Positions 1-4,852 of a stretch of 5,948 nt of DNA are shown here, piece after piece (position 1 is the first letter of the stretch; every line of letters begins with the position of its first letter). This DNA is from C7867-002 sp964637485 (GTDB lineage Bacteria > Patescibacteriota > Minisyncoccia > Phycocordibacterales > PALSA-1337): NCBI GenBank assembly GCA_964637485.1, contig CAZWUU010000032.1:1-5948 (forward strand). The letters are read 5' to 3'. The notes under the pieces are model-generated. The model did no database searches. It was not told the DNA's origin and saw only the letters and a list, made by a program, of their open reading frames with translations. The position numbers and the translations under genes were made by a program.

Positions 1-511
1 TGTTCAAAACTTTCTACGAACCTTCGAGGGCATAGATATTCAAGACAGTGGTCAATATAACGAAGAGACAGTTTCGGCAGTAAAACAGTTTCAAATGAAG
101 TATGGCGATGAAGTACTTACTCCCTGGAATGTGAAAACGCCGACAGGAATAGTTGGAATAATAACTGCGAAGAAGATAAATCAAATTGCTTGCGGATCAC
201 CATTTGAGATCGGCGATACAGATCGTGAATATATAGCGACATATAAAGGATCATCGATAAATATACCCGCTACATCGTTAGTGAATGTGCGGTACGATGC
301 AAGACAGGATGGATATGAACCAGATCATATATTCTTCGCTCCAGTGTCAGTAAGCAATCTGCCTTTAAAATCGATAGATGATGCCGTATCCAGTCGTGGG
401 GAGTTCAACTACGACTATTCCCAGATTATTTATGAAAATGGAACCAGAAATAGAACAAGTCTCTATTCAAGTTTTATTTCGTACGTGAAAGGGTTGTTCG
501 GCTACAAATAG
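1..511 (+). CDS. Peptidoglycan-binding domain protein, C-terminal part (5' end outside window)
   Basis: The reading frame is open from base 2 to a TAG at 509-511, giving 169 visible residues. The gene therefore begins before the window, and the first internal ATG at 95 is not the start, because it falls inside the domain. Visible residues 1 to about 63 match the PG_binding_1 fold as it appears in Patescibacteria envelope proteins: VQNFLRTFEG at the start, then YNEETVSAVKQFQ, a KYGDEVLTPW stretch, PTG, and KKINQIACG at the end. Such domains anchor exported proteins to the cell wall, so the product probably acts outside the membrane. The remaining ~105 residues (from SPFEIGDTD to the end) match no family I recognise. 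They contain several aromatic residues and finish in a short amphipathic stretch, SSFISYVKGLFGYK. The catalytic or effector part, if any, and a signal peptide would lie upstream and cannot be seen. It converges on tsaD with directly adjacent stop codons. Confidence 0.82.
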   Translation, partial: VQNFLRTFEGIDIQDSGQYNEETVSAVKQFQMKYGDEVLTPWNVKTPTGIVGIITAKKINQIACGSPFEIGDTDREYIATYKGSSINIPATSLVNVRYDARQDGYEPDHIFFAPVSVSNLPLKSIDDAVSSRGEFNYDYSQIIYENGTRNRTSLYSSFISYVKGLFGYK

Positions 512-1714
512 TTAATTATCAGATATTCTTTTTGTTCCAGATGCTCTAAGTGAGCGCTCCGGCGGAGCGCTCTTTAGTGCGCAAGCCAAGGCGATCATAA
601 GAGCATTGTCGCCAGAAATATGACGGGCAGGGAAGAATGCCTTAACATTTTTGGATGAGCACATGTTCTCTAGGGCGTTTCTTAAGAAACCATTTATCGA
701 CACACCGCCACCTACTATAAGAGTCTTTGCTCCGGATAATTCAAGAGCGTTTTCCGTTTTTCTTACGAGTACTTCTGATACAGCATCTTCGAATTCTCTG
801 GCAAGACCCATCACCCAAAAATTCTCAATGTTTCCATCCTTGTCTCTCGGGGCTTGTCTTACTGCGTATAAAACTGCAGTTTTAAGACCTGAAAAAGAGA
901 AATCATTATTGTCAGAATGAATCATCGGTCTTGGTAGCCTGACCTGCGACAAAATGTTATTTATTCTTGCTTCGTTTGCCAGTCTGGCAACGTGCGGACC
1001 TCCCGGGTATGATAATCCTAGGAGTCTTGCCGTCTTGTCATAAGCCTCTCCGAGTGCGTCGTCTAGTGTTTCCCCGATGATTTTATAAGAACCTATTCTA
1101 TCCATATAAACGAGCTCGGTATGTCCACCGCTTATGAGGAGTGACAAGGCTGGTGATTCAAATTCACTCAATCTTGTCCATGAATGTGACATAGCTTCGC
1201 TAGGCAATAGGGAACCGACTATGTGTCCTTCCATGTGATCAATCGGAATGACAGGTACCTGCCATACTTTCCCGAGAGCCTCAGCGAAGGCGATACCTAC
1301 CCACAGAGCCGGTTCGAGACCTGGGCCTTCAGTCACTGCAATGGCATCAATATCCGGCTTCTCATTTATAAAAATTGATCCAAGAAGATGTTCTAATAGG
1401 TCCGGGTTTTGCTGTGCCAATCTTTTTGTTAAATCCTCCTTTGCATTATGTAAGTATTCGGTATCCAGTTTTTTACTAGGACCAAGAAATTGTTTGCTAT
1501 CAGTCAGTAATTTTTGCATGAGGGGAACTATCATTTTTCCATGTTCTCTTTTTGCCAGATTCGGATACACTCCTCCGTAGGCGCTATGCAGGTCTGCTTG
1601 AGAATGGACGAGAGAACCAATGACTAGAAATTCAGCCGATGGTCCAGTTCCGCGTTTTTCGATTATAGCTAGGGCCGTCTCGTCACAGGAGGTTTCTATT
1701 CCTAGGATTTTCAT
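512..1714 (-). CDS. tsaD: tRNA N6-adenosine threonylcarbamoyltransferase TsaD
   Basis: TsaD (Kae1/YgjD family) transfers the threonylcarbamoyl group from threonylcarbamoyl-AMP to A37 of ANN-decoding tRNAs, normally with TsaB and TsaE. Neither partner is in the window. The 400 residues carry all family signatures: MKILGIETSCDETA at the N-terminus, YGGVYPNLAKREH (46-58), GPGLEPALWVGI (130-141), DHMEGH with metal ligands H160 and H164, LLISGGHTEL (192-201), GETLDDALGEAYDKTARLLG (214-233), YPGGP, FSFSGLKTA, LIVGGGVSINGFLR, and SGDNA with the third metal ligand D369. The family is usually about 340 residues. The extra length is mainly an insertion of roughly 40 residues between about 70 and 118. 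The ATG at 1712-1714 gives the canonical N-terminus. It has no clear Shine-Dalgarno and lies 17 bp after the stop of the upstream kinase gene, so the two are probably cotranscribed. The last ~18 residues are a non-conserved tail encoded across a strong hairpin. Confidence 0.96.
   Translation of the reverse strand: MKILGIETSCDETALAIIEKRGTGPSAEFLVIGSLVHSQADLHSAYGGVYPNLAKREHGKMIVPLMQKLLTDSKQFLGPSKKLDTEYLHNAKEDLTKRLAQQNPDLLEHLLGSIFINEKPDIDAIAVTEGPGLEPALWVGIAFAEALGKVWQVPVIPIDHMEGHIVGSLLPSEAMSHSWTRLSEFESPALSLLISGGHTELVYMDRIGSYKIIGETLDDALGEAYDKTARLLGLSYPGGPHVARLANEARINNILSQVRLPRPMIHSDNNDFSFSGLKTAVLYAVRQAPRDKDGNIENFWVMGLAREFEDAVSEVLVRKTENALELSGAKTLIVGGGVSINGFLRNALENMCSSKNVKAFFPARHISGDNALMIALACALKSAPPERSLRASGTKRISDN
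552..572. terminator. Strong GC-rich hairpin in the tsaD 3' end, candidate terminator for the convergent gene
   Basis: GAGCGCTCC (552-560) and GGAGCGCTC (564-572) form a perfect 9-bp stem around a GGC loop. A lower stem CTAA (546-549) with TTAG (574-577) extends it across a small internal loop. It begins 40 nt past the stop codon of the peptidoglycan-binding gene, the right place for a terminator of plus-strand transcripts. The T-run after it is short (CTTTAG), so intrinsic activity is uncertain. In the other orientation it lies within tsaD codons, before that gene's stop, and no T-tract follows. It could instead be an mRNA-stabilising or attenuating structure. Confidence 0.4.
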
Positions 1715-1731
1715 TACTAGAATATAACAGA

Positions 1732-3426
1732 TTATTGGTTTGTTGGCAGACTTATCCGGATATTTGCTCCTCGGCCTTTTCCTTCTGACGTTATTGAAAA
1801 TGCTCCCTTGTGAGCCATTATGATTGATCTGGCTAGATATAATCCGATACCCATTCCCTGCGGATTTGCTGACTTGGCATCATCACCCCTGTAATAATTC
1901 GATGTGCCGAGCTTTGTAAGTTCTGTTTTATCTATTCCTATGCCGGTACTCTCTATGTTTATCAGTATTTCAGAATAATTGTCGCGAGACACGGCTGATT
2001 CTAGTCTTATGCATATGGATCCTCCGTCGTGATTGTATTTGACGGCATTATCGAGAAACACGAAGAATGATTCATGTAACTGTACTTTATCTCCCGATAT
2101 GGATATGCCATTCGTGTAGTCCTGAATGTCTACGGCGATAGATTTACTATCTGTTTGCATCTTGAGATCGCTCAGTATTTCTGACATTATTTCCGGCAAC
2201 TTTATTTTGGAGTAATTTAATATGGATGAAGAGTGATTCATCATCGCGTTTGTGGTTGTTGTCATGAAATCATCCAGATTTCCGATCAGTTTCTTGGCAG
2301 ATAGGTATATACTGTTGAGGTTTCTCTGAAATTGGTCCTTATCTATGTGGCTATTATTTGCTTTGTTGATATCCTCTACTGACCAGAGGATTCGATTTAT
2401 TGGAGTACGAAGGTTGTGGTGAGTGATTGCTACAAACTTGTCCTTGCTATCTATAAGCTTCTCAAGATCGATTCTGGCGCGCTTTTCCAATTGCAGAGCT
2501 TCGCGGACTAATTCGGTCTGTTCTAGAACTCTATGTTCTAAGCTTCTGTTAACATCGGCCAGAGCCTCTGCTGTGCGATTTTCATGCCTGATGCTTAAAA
2601 ATAGAAAAATTGCAGACAATAGAAATGCAGAGAATGTTGCTACTCGTCCGCTTGCATTCATGAAATCCTGGGACCAGATATTTATAAAAAAAATCGCCGT
2701 CATGGCGATTGCTAGTGCTTGTGTTGCGATTACTCGCACATTCATCTGATTATACTTGATGATGGAGTAGGCCATGATGGGCACCCACATCAGACCACTA
2801 ATTGGCCCGAATATGTTGAGGTGGTAGATGCCAACTAGGGGTAGAAGAATATATGAAACGACTGGCGGAACAATTCCCACAACATAGGCTACAAAAAGAA
2901 ATTGATAATTTTTTCTCAATATAGGGTCATTGGCCTTGATATATAAGTCGTGAATACTAAAAATACCGTAGAGAATAAAGTACAAGAATATTACGTAATA
3001 AATCAAATAATAACTGCCATAACTCCATCCCCATGTTGGCCCTGACCACACCATAATGTGTTTGATCTCAGATATTATGCCATCAGTTGCTAAAACGTAT
3101 ACCGAAAAGGCTAGTGTTACCATTAACCACAATATATGACGAGCTTCTATTTTGAAATCTGATTGTATTGTGGAGAAATATAAGAAAAAACAGTGGGCGA
3201 TGACAATTCCTATTGAAAAACAAATTTTAAGTAGGAAATGTGCAAAAACGTAATCAGACGATGACAGAAAAAGTCCAATGAGAAACGTCCAAACTGATAC
3301 CAATATTAATGTAAATGAAAATAGTCTAGAACTTCGTAAATTTGTCCACACAAATATTATTAATGACAGCGAAAATACCAGTATGGCCAAACCTGAAAAT
3401 AATACTGAAATATCCAGAATTTCCAT
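1732..3426 (-). CDS. Multi-pass membrane sensor histidine kinase with atypical H- and G1-boxes
   Basis: This is a 564-residue sensor kinase. The N-terminal ~280 residues hold about nine predicted membrane helices (roughly 6-28, 35-54, 62-83, 97-113, 138-158, 174-196, 203-224, 231-251, 262-278). The first seven resemble the 7TM sensor module of histidine kinases (HisKA_7TM type), including the LLPLVGIYHLN...GPISG stretch before helix 7. A charged coiled coil (about 284-330) leads into HisKA with phosphoacceptor H337 in FVAITHHNLRTPI, then HATPase_c with N-box LDNAVKYN (N460), an F-box-like YYRGDDA, and G2 box GMGIGLYLA (524-532). Two departures are visible: N338 replaces the usual acidic residue after the histidine, and the G1 box reads ESTGIGI, with S493 where Asp normally contacts adenine. 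The ATG is the only reasonable start. An in-frame TAA lies three codons upstream, and a GGAG (plus-strand 3439-3442) sits 12 nt before it. The gene leads a probable unit with tsaD. No periplasmic sensing domain or response regulator is seen, and the signal is unknown. Confidence 0.93.
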   Translation of the reverse strand: MEILDISVLFSGLAILVFSLSLIIFVWTNLRSSRLFSFTLILVSVWTFLIGLFLSSSDYVFAHFLLKICFSIGIVIAHCFFLYFSTIQSDFKIEARHILWLMVTLAFSVYVLATDGIISEIKHIMVWSGPTWGWSYGSYYLIYYVIFLYFILYGIFSIHDLYIKANDPILRKNYQFLFVAYVVGIVPPVVSYILLPLVGIYHLNIFGPISGLMWVPIMAYSIIKYNQMNVRVIATQALAIAMTAIFFINIWSQDFMNASGRVATFSAFLLSAIFLFLSIRHENRTAEALADVNRSLEHRVLEQTELVREALQLEKRARIDLEKLIDSKDKFVAITHHNLRTPINRILWSVEDINKANNSHIDKDQFQRNLNSIYLSAKKLIGNLDDFMTTTTNAMMNHSSSILNYSKIKLPEIMSEILSDLKMQTDSKSIAVDIQDYTNGISISGDKVQLHESFFVFLDNAVKYNHDGGSICIRLESAVSRDNYSEILINIESTGIGIDKTELTKLGTSNYYRGDDAKSANPQGMGIGLYLARSIIMAHKGAFSITSEGKGRGANIRISLPTNQ

Positions 3427-3503
3427 AGTGGCACATTACTCCGTGATTATTAAAAAAACAAGATTTAGTAATCGTACGTTTCATTATGTGTTAAACTTTC
3501 AGG
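3427..3503. promoter_or_regulatory. Divergent intergenic region, likely holding promoters for both kinase-containing units
   Basis: These 77 bp separate the start codons of the minus-strand kinase and the plus-strand acyltransferase, so both transcription units probably start here. Candidate -10 elements are weak guesses. On the minus strand TAATAAT (complement of 3446-3452) would leave only a very short leader before GGAG. On the plus strand TATGTG (3485-3490) would give a nearly leaderless acyltransferase mRNA. No convincing -35 hexamer was found for either. An A-run (3452-3458) and an imperfect dyad occupy the middle. Confidence 0.45.
3445..3473. repeat. Imperfect inverted repeat in the divergent intergenic region (possible operator)
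   Basis: GATTATTAA (3445-3453) and TTAGTAATC (3465-3473) are inverted copies with one mismatch in nine positions, separated by 11 nt. The element lies in the middle of the divergent promoter region, where a dimeric regulator could act on both units. The sequence is AT-rich and short, so chance is a real alternative. Confidence 0.3.
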
Positions 3504-4202
3504 GTGGAAACTGCTATATACAAACATGCCTGGTATGTAAGATATACCTATTTTCTCATCAGGGCGGTACTCGGTCCGATTGTAAAAGTGATTTGGATAA
3601 AATCATACTCTGGTTTATCGAACATCCCAAAAAAAGGTGCTGCAATAATAGCCTTTAACCATCAGAGCTATTTTGACTTTATCTGTTTTATAGCGATCTG
3701 TCCCAGATTAGTGCATTTTTTGTCAGCAGAAAAATTTTTTGATCATCATATGTGGAAACACTTAATGAGATTGACTGGACAGATCAAGGTTCACAGAAAG
3801 GAGCATGATAAGCACATATTGCACGCTACTGTTCACGACCATCTCACGAATGGGAAAATAGTTGGGATATTTCCTGAGGGAACAAGATCTGCAGATCCTA
3901 TTGAAATGCTGCATGCATTTACTGGAGTAGCAAAATATGCAATTCGTGGAAGAGTGCCGGTTATACCAGTTGGAATTTCCGGCGCACATGAGGTTATGTC
4001 TCGCAGTGATAAGAGACCGAGGTTTCTAAAAAACATTAGATTTGAAATTGGAAAGCCAATCCATTTCAAGGACCATTATGACAAAGAACTTTCTGAAATG
4101 AACTATAGGCAAATGACAGATGTAATTATGCTGGAGATTTCAAGGTTGTCTGGCAAGAAATACTCCTATGTCGGTTTGATCGAAAGAAAAAAGCATGACT
4201 AA
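3504..4202 (+). CDS. PlsC-family 1-acyl-sn-glycerol-3-phosphate acyltransferase
   Basis: PlsC-type enzymes acylate lysophosphatidic acid at sn-2 to form phosphatidic acid at the inner face of the membrane. The 232-residue product has the four family blocks in order: block I NHQSYFD with catalytic H53 and D58 (HX4D); block II GQIKVHR (92-98); block III FPEGTRS (123-129), which binds the glycerol-phosphate; block IV VPVIPVGI (151-158). A hydrophobic, basic N-terminus (about 8-33) fits membrane association, and SNIPKKGAAIIAFNH is the usual lead-in to block I. Length is typical. The start is a GTG at 3504. An in-frame TAA three codons upstream (3492-3494) excludes a longer form, and the next Met is at residue 83, too late. 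No usable Shine-Dalgarno precedes it, only AGG directly abutting the GTG. It overlaps the next gene by 8 nt. The exact acyl acceptor cannot be told from sequence; lysophosphatidate is the family default. Confidence 0.93.
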   Translation: METAIYKHAWYVRYTYFLIRAVLGPIVKVIWIKSYSGLSNIPKKGAAIIAFNHQSYFDFICFIAICPRLVHFLSAEKFFDHHMWKHLMRLTGQIKVHRKEHDKHILHATVHDHLTNGKIVGIFPEGTRSADPIEMLHAFTGVAKYAIRGRVPVIPVGISGAHEVMSRSDKRPRFLKNIRFEIGKPIHFKDHYDKELSEMNYRQMTDVIMLEISRLSGKKYSYVGLIERKKHD

Positions 4203-4848
4203 ATCCTTAATCATTGACCTAGATAAAACACTAATTAGATTGAATAGCCAAAAGCTGTTTATTCGATATTTAAGAATGAATAATGCTATAGATAAATACA
4301 ACTATTACCGCATTATATGCATTGTCATTCTATATAAGCTTAAACTCCTAGGTGCAAGATTTGCAATGAAACAGGCATATCAGTTGCTAGATGGTAGATC
4401 AGTTTCGGAAGTCGACAGATTGATGGATGACTTTTTCAAAAAGGACATTATGGGTAATTTCAATCAGGAAATTACAGAGTTGGTTCACGGTGCTCAAATG
4501 GACGGTGATCAACTAATTTTGTTATCAAACTCAATACAGCCAATTGTTAAACGAGTAGCGTTCTATCTAAAAATTGATGAATATTATGGATCAGAATTAG
4601 AAATCGTAAATGGTAAATATACTGGGAAAATATTATCCACGTATTATGGAAATGAAAAACGAAAATTGTTTGATCGCATAAGGAAACGAGACGCTACAAA
4701 AAACTTACAATACTTCGCATATTCGGATAGTTGCTCCGATTTACCGCTTTTACGAGCGGTTGATTATCCGGTGACTGTTAATGCAGATTTTTTTCTACGA
4801 TTATACGCGAGAGTTAATAAATGGAACATGATAAAATGTTCACGATAG
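4195..4848 (+). CDS. HAD-IB family hydrolase (SerB-like phosphatase fold)
   Basis: This 217-residue protein belongs to HAD subfamily IB, the group of phosphoserine-phosphatase-like enzymes close to TIGR01490. Motif I is DLDKT with nucleophile D8 and acid/base D10. Motif II is S111 in LLSNS. Motif III lysine is in GNEKRK (K155 or K157). Motif IV is YSDSCSDLPLL, with Mg-binding D178 and D182. The helical cap lies between about 15 and 105 and includes a hydrophobic stretch (37-53). The segment SELEIVNGKYTGKI followed by the lysine motif and VNADFFLRLYA near the end is characteristic of this subgroup. The ATG lies inside the last codons of the acyltransferase gene (ATGACTAA), implying translational coupling. 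In some bacteria, notably actinobacteria, the same two domains occur fused in one protein. This supports a lipid-phosphate substrate, such as phosphatidate or lysophosphatidate, but that is inference; a soluble phosphomonoester is possible. Confidence 0.9.
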   Translation: MTKSLIIDLDKTLIRLNSQKLFIRYLRMNNAIDKYNYYRIICIVILYKLKLLGARFAMKQAYQLLDGRSVSEVDRLMDDFFKKDIMGNFNQEITELVHGAQMDGDQLILLSNSIQPIVKRVAFYLKIDEYYGSELEIVNGKYTGKILSTYYGNEKRKLFDRIRKRDATKNLQYFAYSDSCSDLPLLRAVDYPVTVNADFFLRLYARVNKWNMIKCSR

Positions 4849-4852
4849 AGCC

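Noticed and set aside
651..920. Plus-strand open frame inside tsaD
   Set aside because: It lies wholly antisense to conserved tsaD codons, has no recognisable domain, and has a composition expected of a shadow frame.
1248..1580. Plus-strand open frame of 110 codons inside tsaD
   Set aside because: Antisense to strongly conserved TsaD motifs; the translation is Arg/Ser/Pro/Cys-rich with no domain.
2423..2749. Plus-strand open frame inside the minus-strand kinase
   Set aside because: Antisense shadow across the coiled-coil and helix 8-9 region; the translation is Ser/Arg-rich with no motif.
3278..3658. Plus-strand open frame crossing the divergent intergenic region
   Set aside because: It overlaps the kinase N-terminus antisense and the acyltransferase out of frame; both of those are supported by clear homology.
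3762..4069. Two overlapping minus-strand open frames inside the acyltransferase gene
   Set aside because: Both are antisense to the conserved PlsC blocks and have no recognisable features.
4824..4841. Inverted repeat GAACAT-N6-ATGTTC before the second kinase
   Set aside because: Only a 6-bp AT-rich stem inside the HAD coding end, with no T-run; too weak to call a terminator or regulatory hairpin, and the next gene starts 12 nt later.
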